Source: Aquimarina sp. AU58
GTDB taxonomy: Bacteria; Bacteroidota; Bacteroidia; Flavobacteriales; Flavobacteriaceae
Reading direction: 5' to 3'
Assembly: GCF_900312745.1 (NCBI RefSeq)
Contig: NZ_OMPD01000009.1
Span: 496,001 to 560,000, forward strand
Length of the DNA: 64,000 bases
The first letter of the stretch is position 1, and the number at the start of each line of letters is the position of its first letter. This document shows positions 1 through 8,867 of this stretch, one piece after another. The notes under the pieces are model-generated. The model ran no database searches. It was not told where the DNA came from and was given only the letters and a program-made list of their open reading frames with translations. A program made the translations under genes and the position numbers.

Positions 1-20
1 CATACTTTTATAAATATAAG

Positions 21-1166
21 TTATTTTATTTTTTGGAATACAACTGCGGTATTACAACCTCCGAATCCAGAGGCGGTTTTTAGAAAAATATTTAATTGTT
101 TTGGGGTGGTTTTTGTGATAATGTTTAAAGGCTTTGATGTACCGGGTTCTTTAAAACCTAATGATGTATATAGTGTATTCTTCTGCAATGAATACATCCC
201 AACAATAGTCTCAACTAATCCTGAGGCCCCTAATGTATGACCAAAATAGCCTTTTAAACTATTTAATGGTACTTTGCTTAAATTAAGTCTGTTAAATGCA
301 ATTGATTCTGTTTCATCATTAAACAATGTTGCTGTTCCGTGGGCCGAAATGTAATCAATATCGGTATGGGAGACATTCCCTTCTTTGAAAGCAGATTGTA
401 CACTTCGAAATAATCCTTCACCAGTTCGGGAAGGTCCCGAAATATGATTAGCATCGTTACACGAGCCTTCACCCAAAATAGCAACCGCTTCTTTTGGAAG
501 CCCTTTTTTATTATTAGTAACTAAAATACTAGCAGATACTTCTCCTATATTAACCCCTGTTCTATCTTTGTCATAAGGTTTACAAGGTTCATTACTTAAC
601 GCTTGAAATGAATTAAAACCAGTTATTATAAATTCACTTACCATATCCCCACTAACAATAAAAACATCATCATAGGTGCCATGGTTAATATAGCGTTTTG
701 CAATTGCAATAGATAAAATTCCAGAAACACATGCATTAGAAACAACTATAGCATCATTTTTAAAACCTAAAGTTTCTTTGATTACTTTTCCTAGAGTGCT
801 TAAATAAGCTCGCTCTTTTCGGAATCCATTGTTTTTATTTAGAACATCGATATTGCCTTTGGTTGTAGATATAATAAGTCCAACACGATTTGTTAAAGGA
901 ATTTTAGATGCTTTGACAACCTGACTTAATGAAGAAATCATCATCTGCTCTAAACGGGTGAACTGCCCTTTATTATTTAATTGCTTAAAACTAGCAGCTA
1001 AATCTTCGGTATTTATAATTGAAGAATAAAATGGACTTGGTAATAGGTCTTTGTTATCAATACGTCGCAAGCCCGAATTCTCGTCATGAATATTCTGTAC
1101 AACAGTTTCGCTATCAAAACCAAGCGATGATATTATATTATTATATGAAGCGTAAATCTTACTCAT
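21..1166 (-). CDS. Beta-ketoacyl-ACP synthase of the flexirubin cluster
   Basis: This is a thiolase-fold ketosynthase that should catalyse decarboxylative Claisen condensation during polyene chain extension in the cytoplasm. The full KAS I/II triad is visible: Cys146 in SNACVSG, His276 in SAHGTAT and His310 in KGYFGHTLGASG. At 381 residues it is a little shorter than typical FabF (about 410). It is the last gene of the operon inside the window; its ATG overlaps the stop of the thioesterase gene by 8 bases, so the two are translationally coupled. It is one of two KAS I/II-type enzymes in this operon (the other is at 9120-10343). Because both keep the active-site Cys, it is not an obvious chain-length-factor partner. 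Which of the two extends the polyene cannot be read from sequence. Confidence 0.9.
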   Translation of the reverse strand: MSKIYASYNNIISSLGFDSETVVQNIHDENSGLRRIDNKDLLPSPFYSSIINTEDLAASFKQLNNKGQFTRLEQMMISSLSQVVKASKIPLTNRVGLIISTTKGNIDVLNKNNGFRKERAYLSTLGKVIKETLGFKNDAIVVSNACVSGILSIAIAKRYINHGTYDDVFIVSGDMVSEFIITGFNSFQALSNEPCKPYDKDRTGVNIGEVSASILVTNNKKGLPKEAVAILGEGSCNDANHISGPSRTGEGLFRSVQSAFKEGNVSHTDIDYISAHGTATLFNDETESIAFNRLNLSKVPLNSLKGYFGHTLGASGLVETIVGMYSLQKNTLYTSLGFKEPGTSKPLNIITKTTPKQLNIFLKTASGFGGCNTAVVFQKIK

Positions 1167-1629
1167 TCAATTTTATAAGGCCTTCTTTTTGTTTCCATTT
1201 GATAAAGAAAGATGGAATTGTTAGTGATAAATCACCATTCCCTATATCTTCAACAAACACCTGCACGGTTTCTCCTGTGCAGACTAATTTATGATTTTGG
1301 TTGTAAATTTCATATCTAAAAATCATTTTAGCAGCAGGACTATCTACATAAATTGTTTTTATGGTAGCAATATCTCCATATCGCAAAGGTAGTTTATGTT
1401 CTGTACTGGATTTTACGATTGGCGTTGCATAACCAAATTTTTTTTGATCTAAATATGAAATACCGTGATGTCTTCCAAAAGCTTCTCTGCCATCTTCAAA
1501 ATATTGAATATAATTACCATGCCAAACAATTCCTAAGGGATCAGTTTCTACAAAACGTACTCTAACCTGGCTGGTAAAACTTATTTCTTTGTTATTTTTA
1601 GACTGCATTTTTCTTTTCATTATAAACAA
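1159..1629 (-). CDS. Hot-dog acyl-CoA/ACP thioesterase (4HBT type)
   Basis: This 156-residue protein has a single hot-dog thioesterase domain. The 4-hydroxybenzoyl-CoA thioesterase signature is clear near residues 28-40 (ETDPLGIVWHGNY), with the catalytic Asp30. It likely releases or edits acyl chains on the pigment ACP. The start is uncertain: the first ATG overlaps the permease gene by 32 bases, and in-frame ATGs lie 3 and 7 codons further in. It sits between the exporter genes and the terminal ketosynthase and overlaps both. Thioesterases of this class are regular members of aryl-polyene clusters; the exact substrate is inference. Confidence 0.85.
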   Translation of the reverse strand: MFIMKRKMQSKNNKEISFTSQVRVRFVETDPLGIVWHGNYIQYFEDGREAFGRHHGISYLDQKKFGYATPIVKSSTEHKLPLRYGDIATIKTIYVDSPAAKMIFRYEIYNQNHKLVCTGETVQVFVEDIGNGDLSLTIPSFFIKWKQKEGLIKLNE

Positions 1630-2866
1630 TAGAAATTAAGGCCGTTATTATAAAAAATAATAAAAGTAATATTATTTCTGGAACAATTTCTATAAAGCTG
1701 GCATTTCGCAAAAATACATCATAGAAGGCATTTAAACCCCAATTCATTGGCGAAATATTTGATAATAGTTGCATAAATTTGGGCATTACAAAAACAGGTA
1801 CCCAAACACCTCCCAAAGCAGCGAGGATAACCACAAAGGTTGCTCCAAATGGAGCAGATTGTTCTTGCGTCTTTGCAATAGTTCCTAGTAATAACCCCAA
1901 TCCTATTGCTGCTAAGCCCGCAAAAAAAGCAACAATAAATAGATTTACTATTCTTCCTGATACATCTAATGTTGGTAAACCTAGTTTCGGAAATAAAAAC
2001 ACTCCTATAGCTAGCATTAAAGTAAATTGTATGAGACAAACAGCCAGATATACTGTAGTTTTTCCTCCTAATACTATTGCATAGGATACAGGATTTGTTC
2101 TTAATCGCACAAAAGTTCCTTGATTTTTTTCTTTTACAATATTTATAGATAATGGTACTATAATAAAAAAGATAGCAAATAAAGTCCAGGCAGGTACATT
2201 GTGTTGCGCAGAATTCGGAATAATCTCTTTGTCTCCTTGTTTTGGAGCTATTTCTTTAAAACTGATAAAATTATCTGTTTCAAAAATAACCTCTGTGTCG
2301 TCTTCTGCTACTTGTTCATGAAAAGCCTTGTAAATAGATTGTGTTTCTATTTTAGAAATCATTTTATCAATACCATTTTTTACAGAACTTTTAAAAGTTA
2401 ATTGAGTTGCCGGATCAAAATATAGTCTAACCTCCTTATTTAAAATAGTTTCTTCTGGTCGAACCTCTTTTTCTTCTTCCAGACCAAATTTTGATAAAAT
2501 ACCCTCTACATTCTGATTGACTTTTTTCTCTAAGTCTGATGATAACTTTTCTGGGATAATTATAGCGAGTTGATAATTCCCCTTAAACACTAGATTTCTG
2601 GCTTCTTGCTCTTTATCTTTTTGAATGACCTCAAAAGTATTGGATTCTGTTAAGCTGCTAATTATAGTCTCAGAAACATGACCATTATCATTATTTACAA
2701 GAAGTATTGGGATCTTAGTATCACTAATCGTTTTAAAACTACTATCCTGAATAATTGTTATCGTGATGATTAATACAATTGGCATTACAAATAAAATAGC
2801 AATACCACCAATATCTCTGGTGAGCAATAAGAATTCTTTATATGTAGAAGCCCATAATTTATGCAT
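1598..2866 (-). CDS. ABC-2 type transporter permease
   Basis: This 422-residue inner-membrane protein has the ABC-2 layout: one N-terminal membrane helix (about residues 20-40), a large extracytoplasmic domain (about 45-225), then a run of about five or six C-terminal helices (about 230-415). This resembles the DrrB/YhhJ-type half of a drug or lipid exporter. It overlaps the ATPase gene by 8 bases and pairs with it. Within a pigment operon the likely job is moving the finished pigment or a precursor toward the outer membrane, but no residue identifies the cargo. Confidence 0.85.
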   Translation of the reverse strand: MHKLWASTYKEFLLLTRDIGGIAILFVMPIVLIITITIIQDSSFKTISDTKIPILLVNNDNGHVSETIISSLTESNTFEVIQKDKEQEARNLVFKGNYQLAIIIPEKLSSDLEKKVNQNVEGILSKFGLEEEKEVRPEETILNKEVRLYFDPATQLTFKSSVKNGIDKMISKIETQSIYKAFHEQVAEDDTEVIFETDNFISFKEIAPKQGDKEIIPNSAQHNVPAWTLFAIFFIIVPLSINIVKEKNQGTFVRLRTNPVSYAIVLGGKTTVYLAVCLIQFTLMLAIGVFLFPKLGLPTLDVSGRIVNLFIVAFFAGLAAIGLGLLLGTIAKTQEQSAPFGATFVVILAALGGVWVPVFVMPKFMQLLSNISPMNWGLNAFYDVFLRNASFIEIVPEIILLLLFFIITALISIVYNEKKNAV

Positions 2867-3599
2867 GATCTCTTAATGCTTTCCCGGTTAAGGCTAAAAA
2901 TACATCTTCAAGATTATTTGCCTTTTTTTGATTAGAAATTAATTCTTGTGGTTCTCCTTGAGATATTATTTTTCCATGATCTATAATAGCAACTTTAGTA
3001 CAAAAATCTTCAGCTTCATTTAAATGATGTGATGTATAAATAATTGTAGTTCCTTTTTGATTTAAGAGTTGTAAGTATTTAATAATTACATTTTTAGATT
3101 GTACATCTACCCCAACTGTTGGTTCGTCCAAAAATAATACTTTAGGCTCGTGTAAAATACTTGCGATTAAATTGATACGACGTTTCATCCCTCCAGAAAA
3201 TGTACTCACTTTTTTGTTAGCAAATTTTGACAGGCCTAATGTGTCAATTGCCTGGTTTATTTTAGATTTTAATAGCTGTCCTTTTAAACCATACATGCTA
3301 CCGAAATACTGAAGATTTTCATTAGCGGTTAACGAAGGATATAAGGCGTACTCTTGAGGTACAATACCAATTAATTGTTTTAATTGATTAGGTTTTTTAT
3401 ACGTTAAACCATCTATGGTAAATGATCCTGATGTAGGTTTTATTAAAGAACATAACAATGAAATTAATGTAGTCTTTCCTGCGCCATTTGGGCCAAGTAA
3501 CCCAAAAATTTCTTTTTCATCGATAAACAAATCTAAATCTGATACAGAATATGCATCTGCACCTTTATATTTTTTAGATAATTGTTCAATTTTAATCAT
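2859..3599 (-). CDS. ABC transporter ATP-binding protein
   Basis: This is a 246-residue cytoplasmic ATPase subunit. Walker A is GPNGAGKTT (about residues 37-45), the ABC signature is FSGGMKRR and Walker B is VLFLDEPT followed by the switch His in TSHH. The length and the C-terminal LEDVFLALTGK-like tail are typical of the CcmA/DrrA group of ABC-2 exporters. It is 14 bases downstream of the BtrH-like gene and overlaps its permease. It energises export of the cluster product; the substrate is inferred from context only. Confidence 0.92.
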   Translation of the reverse strand: MIKIEQLSKKYKGADAYSVSDLDLFIDEKEIFGLLGPNGAGKTTLISLLCSLIKPTSGSFTIDGLTYKKPNQLKQLIGIVPQEYALYPSLTANENLQYFGSMYGLKGQLLKSKINQAIDTLGLSKFANKKVSTFSGGMKRRINLIASILHEPKVLFLDEPTVGVDVQSKNVIIKYLQLLNQKGTTIIYTSHHLNEAEDFCTKVAIIDHGKIISQGEPQELISNQKKANNLEDVFLALTGKALRDHA

Positions 3600-3613
3600 G
3601 CTTTATTTTACTA

Positions 3614-4615
3614 TTAAATCGCTTTCTTTAATTTTTTAAAGAAAACTTCTTCTCGATTTGCTATATCGTCTAGTTGCAAAGCAACATCGTTATATGCATC
3701 ATCTTTTGCGCTTCGGTTTTTGTATATGCGAGAAGCATCTAAAGCAAAATCTCTCCACGAATCACCAATTGCAGTCATTTCTGTAGATAATTCGATTAAT
3801 GTATCATTTTTTAATAAGTTACCAGCCTCTTGTAAGAATGCAGCATAGATATATCTAAATCCACCACCTCCGGTTCCTATTTCTTCTTGCATTCTAACTA
3901 CTTGTCCCAAATAATGATTGGCTACTTTTGTGCCTTTCTTTTTTGGCCATTTGCGAATTAATTTAGCCACTGTTCGAATTCCTTTAACTCCAACGATAGG
4001 CACTGGAGCAAGCATTTCTCTGCAAGTTTGTTTAATTCCTTGAACTATAGCTTTTTCTAAAGCTAACTCCTTAGGGAAATCGATAGGGTAGTACATGTGC
4101 CCTTTAGGAGCAAAAGCACCTTTGGCAAAACGCACTTTTTCCAGCTCTTTTGCTGTTAAAGTTGTAACAGTTTCCATCACCGGATCGCTAATTAGATACG
4201 AATCTTCTTTTTTTCCATAAACAACCAAGTTGTGAGCATTAAAATGAAAGCGATATTCGTCAGGAAAATATACTAGGTTATATACTCCAACTTGAAGTCC
4301 TACGGGATTATTCTTCTTAAGATTTTCGTCTAAACGTGCCTTAGCGTTCTGAGGATTTTTAAATTTTTCTCGTTTTATTTTTATACCAACTCTTTTTGCA
4401 AATCGTTTGAAAATAAAGCCAGGCATTGCCCGATAAGTAAGGGCCGGAGCATGATTTACCATTAAAAATGGTATGTAACAAAATAACAAACCTGATCCAA
4501 TACCAAAGACCAAGGGTTCACTAACATTGAAACCATTATGTTTCATTAAATTAGACACAACACCATTTTCGCAGTGTGCAGATTGATGATGCGTAAAGTT
4601 AATTTCCATGTTCAA
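3614..4615 (-). CDS. BtrH-like acyltransferase (BtrH N-terminal domain)
   Basis: This 333-residue protein has an N-terminal cysteine-peptidase-like fold of the BtrH_N type (residues about 1-150). A candidate catalytic triad is visible: Cys15 in SAHCENG, His128 in FNAHNLVVYG and Asp144 in ISDPV. In butirosin biosynthesis BtrH moves an acyl group from an acyl carrier protein to an amine acceptor. By analogy this protein could take the aryl-polyene acyl chain from the ACP at 8868-9116 and transfer it to the dialkylresorcinol hydroxyl, which would form the flexirubin ester; that role is inference. Its ATG overlaps the upstream gene by 17 bases, and a second ATG lies two codons in. The C-terminal half is helical and unassigned. 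Confidence 0.8.
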   Translation of the reverse strand: MNMEINFTHHQSAHCENGVVSNLMKHNGFNVSEPLVFGIGSGLLFCYIPFLMVNHAPALTYRAMPGFIFKRFAKRVGIKIKREKFKNPQNAKARLDENLKKNNPVGLQVGVYNLVYFPDEYRFHFNAHNLVVYGKKEDSYLISDPVMETVTTLTAKELEKVRFAKGAFAPKGHMYYPIDFPKELALEKAIVQGIKQTCREMLAPVPIVGVKGIRTVAKLIRKWPKKKGTKVANHYLGQVVRMQEEIGTGGGGFRYIYAAFLQEAGNLLKNDTLIELSTEMTAIGDSWRDFALDASRIYKNRSAKDDAYNDVALQLDDIANREEVFFKKLKKAI

Positions 4616-5006
4616 TGTGTTTTAATTGGTCTACGGTGATTTCGAAAACATCAGCGTATTTTTGTAATATTTTTTGAGATAGTTTTTGAAACACTTTTGG
4701 CTTAAAGTGCCTTTTAACACGCCATTTCCATAGGCCAACATAGCTAGCTAAAATGGTAATATCCATTTTATGTAGTTCCATATAATATTCTATTGGGCTT
4801 GTTTGATTGTTTAAAACCCTAGCCTGCGCATCCTGTACCCGTTCATTTATTTCTTGTATAGCATTGCTTAATGCTATGGTTTTAGGATCCCATCCGCTAC
4901 TGTTTGTTGTTATGTATTCTCCATTATCATTAACCGCGTAACATAACTCTCTAAAATTGGCAGATTCTAAATTACTTTTGTCCTGTGGAACTTCACTTTC
5001 TTTCAT
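4599..5006 (-). CDS. Conserved small protein of the pigment operon, unknown function
   Basis: This 135-residue protein has no signal peptide or membrane segment. Residues about 45-70 form an amphipathic helix (NAIQEINERVQDAQARV), and residues about 75-130 look like a compact helical bundle with a helix-turn-helix flavour (ILASYVGLWKWRVKRHF, then KYADVFEITVDQL). It lies between the dehydratase-like gene and the BtrH-like gene and overlaps the latter, so a helper role for the acyltransferase or a regulatory role are both possible. I do not recognise a named family. Confidence 0.7.
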   Translation of the reverse strand: MKESEVPQDKSNLESANFRELCYAVNDNGEYITTNSSGWDPKTIALSNAIQEINERVQDAQARVLNNQTSPIEYYMELHKMDITILASYVGLWKWRVKRHFKPKVFQKLSQKILQKYADVFEITVDQLKHIEHGN

Positions 5007-5013
5007 AAGAGCA

Positions 5014-5469
5014 TTATTTCATTTCCTGAATAAATAAATTTATTTCACAAGATAATAATTCTTTATCTGTTTCATGAATAGTGCATTCTAATGTACACAT
5101 GCTATATTGCTCTGTGTCAAATCGGGATTTTAAAACAGCTTTAGAAACTATTGTTTCTCCTATCCTGGGACAACCGTAAACCACAACTTTTTTGATCGCA
5201 CTAATAAAACCAATAAGTTTGGTGCCTTCACCTTCTAGGTCATCGTCTTCAAAATAACTTTTACCAACGATCGAAGAACAGGTTTGAGCAGCATTTTCTA
5301 CCATACCTATTTCGCTAAAAAAAGAATCGTTAACAAAAATGCAATCTGATTTTATATTAAATGAGGTTGCTACATGTTCATCATCTATAGATAGCACTTT
5401 GTCGACCATTAAAAAAGGAGCGCGATGCGGTAGAAATTTAGCGATATCTAATGTTTTGACTTTATCCAT
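5014..5469 (-). CDS. FabZ-like 3-hydroxyacyl-ACP dehydratase (catalytic)
   Basis: This 151-residue single hot-dog protein has both dehydratase residues of the FabZ type: His15 in FLPHRAPFLMVD and Glu58 in GMVENAAQ. It should remove water from 3-hydroxyacyl-ACP during polyene building, leaving the conjugated double bonds. It is directly downstream (3 bases) of a second hot-dog protein that lacks the catalytic His, so the pair may work as a heterodimer, as in aryl-polyene systems where two different dehydratase-like subunits associate. The heterodimer is inference. Confidence 0.85.
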   Translation of the reverse strand: MDKVKTLDIAKFLPHRAPFLMVDKVLSIDDEHVATSFNIKSDCIFVNDSFFSEIGMVENAAQTCSSIVGKSYFEDDDLEGEGTKLIGFISAIKKVVVYGCPRIGETIVSKAVLKSRFDTEQYSMCTLECTIHETDKELLSCEINLFIQEMK

Positions 5470-5472
5470 TAA

Positions 5473-5904
5473 CTAGCTAGCAATAACAGTTTTCATTTGT
5501 CCAGAAGCGATCACTTCTTTTTCTGTGTTAAACACCTCGATTTTTACCATAGTAACTCCCATGAACTCGTGTAAAATTTCGGCTTTGGTAGTTATAATCT
5601 CATTTAATTTTGGGAGATAAAAAATTTCTACTTTTTTTACAGATCCTATATACCCTGTTGGGGCGGGCTCGTCTCTAAGAAAATAATCATAACCTGTGTG
5701 CAATGCCACAGTTTGCGCCATATTTTCGATAATTCCTGGTTCTAAAAATAGATCGTCTTTTAGAAAAAGGTTACCTTCTGTAATTTTGAAGGAGGACGAA
5801 ACACTCGTTTTCGAAAAGCCCAACAAAGTATCTACCATTTCGAAAGGCTCTTTTTGTGGAATTAAATGTTTAACATCTGTAATAGGTAGGTTTGATTTTT
5901 TCAT
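5473..5904 (-). CDS. Dehydratase-like hot-dog protein with Gln replacing the catalytic His
   Basis: This 143-residue hot-dog protein aligns by eye with the FabZ family, but the conserved His is Gln17 (LIPQKEPFEMVD). The acidic residue is kept as Glu60 in EPGIIENMAQ. By itself it is probably a poor dehydratase. It may be a structural or substrate-gripping partner of the intact FabZ-like protein encoded 3 bases downstream. It starts 1 base after the DarB stop codon. Alternatives are an isomerase-like activity or a binding protein. Confidence 0.8.
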   Translation of the reverse strand: MKKSNLPITDVKHLIPQKEPFEMVDTLLGFSKTSVSSSFKITEGNLFLKDDLFLEPGIIENMAQTVALHTGYDYFLRDEPAPTGYIGSVKKVEIFYLPKLNEIITTKAEILHEFMGVTMVKIEVFNTEKEVIASGQMKTVIAS

Positions 5905-5905
5905 C

Positions 5906-7039
5906 TTAACATACAGTTAAACAGGCATATGTGTAAGAAAATCTTGCGCTTTCGGGAACTGATAATAATATTTTATCACCTTTTTTAAGGTTTCCGGAAG
6001 CAACTAACTCTTCGAGCATTATATAGATAGATGCTGCTCCAACATTTCCTACATTGCTTAAATTCATAAACCAATTTTCCCAAGGAATCTCTACGCCATT
6101 ATCTTTCATTTCCTGGTATAAATTTTCTTTAAAATAATACGAAGATATATGAGGGAGGTAATAGGTAATATCTTGAGGCTTTATTTTATTTTTTTCTAGA
6201 GCCATTTTTAGACTATCTACTCCTTTTGTAAGAATATTTTCTCCCAGTAGTTTTACATCCTGTTTCATTGCAAATAGGGATCTCTGAGCCCATTCTTCTG
6301 ATGGGTATTCGCTCCAGGGTTTTAATAAGCCATTATCTAATTTATCCCCTCCTGCATACATACATGCTTCTATTTCATGTGCATAAGAATAGCCTTCCAT
6401 CCATTCAATTCTTAAAGGGAGATCTCCATTGGGTTGATCTTCTAAAAGAAACGCGCCGGCACCATCGGATAACATCCAGCGTAAGAAATCTTTGTTAAAG
6501 GCCAAAATCGGTATTTCGTCTAATTTTTTTAAATGCTCTACTTCATTTTTGAAAACGTCTGATTTCATCCATGACGATGTTCGCTCAGACCCTGTGCAAA
6601 CTGCATTAGTATTTTGTCCTGATTTAATTGCCAGATAGCCATACTTTAATGCATTCATACCAGAACAACAAGCTCCCGAAGGTGAGTTAATTTCGATATT
6701 TCCGTTTTTCAAAAATCCATGAACCATAGCTGCGTGCGATGGTAATATTTGATCAGGGCTAGAAGTACCGCATGATAATAATTCTATATCAGAAGATTTA
6801 AAAGTATCATCACATAATAATTCTACAGCTTCTTTTGCAAGCTGAGCATTATTATGTGTTATGTTTCCGCTATTATCAATTGCATAGTATCTGGTTTTTA
6901 TTTTATTATTACGTAATACAATTCTTCGACCTTTAGATGTCTTCCCATCTATAACACCTAGCTTATCTTCCATCTCATCATTACTAATGGGAGAATTTGG
7001 TAAAAATTTTGATATTCGTGTAATATAAACTTCCTTCAT
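5906..7039 (-). CDS. darB: Ketosynthase III-type dialkylresorcinol synthase DarB
   Basis: This 377-residue KAS III-fold enzyme has the complete Cys-His-Asn triad: Cys125 in GACCSG, His297 in LPHISS and Asn332 in NVGNVGAAS. DarB enzymes join two beta-keto acyl thioesters into a 2,5-dialkylcyclohexane-1,3-dione, the core of the resorcinol half of flexirubins. The gene name rests on the KAS III signature next to an unmistakable DarA-like gene 12 bases upstream and the flexirubin setting. The doubled Cys124-Cys125 at the active site is worth noting; Cys125 fits the FabH nucleophile position. Confidence 0.85.
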   Translation of the reverse strand: MKEVYITRISKFLPNSPISNDEMEDKLGVIDGKTSKGRRIVLRNNKIKTRYYAIDNSGNITHNNAQLAKEAVELLCDDTFKSSDIELLSCGTSSPDQILPSHAAMVHGFLKNGNIEINSPSGACCSGMNALKYGYLAIKSGQNTNAVCTGSERTSSWMKSDVFKNEVEHLKKLDEIPILAFNKDFLRWMLSDGAGAFLLEDQPNGDLPLRIEWMEGYSYAHEIEACMYAGGDKLDNGLLKPWSEYPSEEWAQRSLFAMKQDVKLLGENILTKGVDSLKMALEKNKIKPQDITYYLPHISSYYFKENLYQEMKDNGVEIPWENWFMNLSNVGNVGAASIYIMLEELVASGNLKKGDKILLSVPESARFSYTYACLTVC

Positions 7040-7051
7040 TTTAACGTCTTC

Positions 7052-7975
7052 CTATTTTACTTCTACAGATGAATAATATTTTTTATCTTTTCTAATTTTC
7101 GGAATCAAGAATAAATAAGTTAACAAAAATAAAATAAAAACTATAGGAGCAATAAACCAAATAGCAAATAATAAATATTTATTAAACATTTTCTCCCAAA
7201 AAAACCTTTTTTGGCTGTTTTTCTTTCCTTTAGTAATAATAAATTTTGCCCATTTTGAAAATAAAATATTCCCGCGCTTATCTACAGTAATTAAAAAGGG
7301 CTTAATTTTTACTGCTTTTTCGAGCAAAAGATCATTTTGCAGCGTATCATAATTGTTTTTGGCCATGTGTTTTGAAATTACATGTCCAAATTTTACCGAT
7401 TCATCAATATCTTTTTGAGAGACCCCAGGCTTAGGGAAAATACCCAAATAGTTTCCTTTTTTTCCAGAAAACATCCAATGCGAAATTGTAATGAGGCTAA
7501 TATGGTTAAGATGGCGATCCGTAAGAACAATATGTCCAACTAAGTTCGCATTTAGTTGGTTTAATTTTTTCTTCATTTTTTCCTGCGCCATAATCCACAT
7601 ATTCCTGCATCCTATTACGGTTATTACAGGTGTTCCTGATAGAATTTTTTTGGCCTCTGCAGTGTTTAAAAACGAAGTGGTAGGTAGCGATGGTGTTAGA
7701 TACCAAATTTGATAACCTAGTATTACCAGGTCGTATTTTTGATTTGTTATTTCTTCAGGAAGAGGTTTTGTTTTTTCTGGCACCTGAAGAAATGTTTCTG
7801 GAAAAACCCCAAAAAAAGCTTTTTTGTTCCATGGAAATGGATAGGGGTTTTCCATTTCAATTTTGTGATAGGTTACCTTTATTTCTTCAGAAGAAGCCAT
7901 AGGGGAAGCTATGTTTTTAACAATTTCTGTCAACTGCCCAGACTGCGAATAATGGATCACTAAAACATGTTTCAT
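7052..7975 (-). CDS. darA: DarA-like dialkylresorcinol aromatising enzyme
   Basis: This 307-residue protein begins with a flavodoxin-like FMN-binding loop (VIHYSQSGQLTEIV) and a Rossmann-type core (about residues 1-190). It ends with one or two strongly hydrophobic segments (about 268-295) and a basic tail, so it is probably membrane-anchored. DarA proteins oxidise the cyclohexanedione made by DarB to the aromatic dialkylresorcinol. The N-terminus matches DarA proteins as I remember them. It is 12 bases upstream of darB and 1 base downstream of the acyltransferase gene. Confidence 0.82.
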   Translation of the reverse strand: MKHVLVIHYSQSGQLTEIVKNIASPMASSEEIKVTYHKIEMENPYPFPWNKKAFFGVFPETFLQVPEKTKPLPEEITNQKYDLVILGYQIWYLTPSLPTTSFLNTAEAKKILSGTPVITVIGCRNMWIMAQEKMKKKLNQLNANLVGHIVLTDRHLNHISLITISHWMFSGKKGNYLGIFPKPGVSQKDIDESVKFGHVISKHMAKNNYDTLQNDLLLEKAVKIKPFLITVDKRGNILFSKWAKFIITKGKKNSQKRFFWEKMFNKYLLFAIWFIAPIVFILFLLTYLFLIPKIRKDKKYYSSVEVK

Positions 7976-7976
7976 C

Positions 7977-8861
7977 TTACTTATTATTTACATTCCAAAA
8001 ATCGAAATAGTTAAACCATTGTAATGGATACTTGTCTAACATCCATTTTACGCTTTCTGTGTATTCTTTTAGTAATTCTTTAGCATCCCTATGTTTTGCT
8101 TTAGCTTTTCTGGCATAAAGGTGGTAATGTGTATTGGTTTCTTTCATAACATACACAAAAAGTACAGGTACTTTTAATCTAGAGGCTAGCATAAAAGGTC
8201 CAGAAGGGAACTTGGCTTCTTGCCCCAATAAATCTTGTGTTAAATATTTAGAACCTTCAAAATAACGATCTCCTGTAATGCATACAATTTCATTTCTAGC
8301 CAAAGCGGCATTAATTTGAAAGATATGAGAAAGATCTTCTTTGATGAAAATAAATTTAATATTAGATTTAGAGGTCACGCTATCAAGATAATTCTTAATT
8401 GCAGTATGTTCTATGTCTGTAGTTAAAAGACTAATTGCAGCATTTTCCTCTAACTCACCAAAAAAATGTTCAGCAATCTCAAAATTACCAAGATGTGCAC
8501 TAATAAGAATACCTCCTTTTTTTTCCTTTAAGGTTTCGTTTATGAGTTCTACGCCATCAAACTCATACGTGAATTTGTTTCTAAGGCCCGATGATATAGC
8601 TACTTTATCAATAATAGTCTGGCCAAAAACATAATAACTTTGGAATATTTTTAAAATACTCTTAAATCTAGGGTATTTAAGTCTCTTATTTAAATAGTAA
8701 TATATAGATTTACTACTAGATAAGGCAAAAAAACAAAAATATACAGCAACAAAGTATAAAATAAAATAGGCAGAGCCTAAGCCAACTTTTTTAATAAAGA
8801 AAACAAATATTTTATACCCAAATACTGTACCTCTGGACTTTCCTTTCCATTCAGTAGTCAT
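7977..8861 (-). CDS. LpxL/HtrB-type lysophospholipid acyltransferase family protein
   Basis: This 294-residue membrane-associated acyltransferase has a hydrophobic N-terminal segment (about 28-48). The LPLAT active-site HX4E motif is His123-Glu128 in SAHLGNFEIAE, followed by a substrate-binding GDR motif. Acyltransferases of this class are fixed members of aryl-polyene clusters and are thought to pass the polyene acyl chain to an acceptor. Together with the BtrH-like protein it is one of two candidates for the ester-forming step. Spacing is 6 bases after the ACP gene and 1 base before darA. Confidence 0.85.
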   Translation of the reverse strand: MTTEWKGKSRGTVFGYKIFVFFIKKVGLGSAYFILYFVAVYFCFFALSSSKSIYYYLNKRLKYPRFKSILKIFQSYYVFGQTIIDKVAISSGLRNKFTYEFDGVELINETLKEKKGGILISAHLGNFEIAEHFFGELEENAAISLLTTDIEHTAIKNYLDSVTSKSNIKFIFIKEDLSHIFQINAALARNEIVCITGDRYFEGSKYLTQDLLGQEAKFPSGPFMLASRLKVPVLFVYVMKETNTHYHLYARKAKAKHRDAKELLKEYTESVKWMLDKYPLQWFNYFDFWNVNNK

Positions 8862-8867
8862 AAATGT

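Noticed and set aside
1719..2084. ORFs overlapping the ABC permease on both strands
   Set aside because: They lack protein-like composition and lie wholly inside a well-supported gene.
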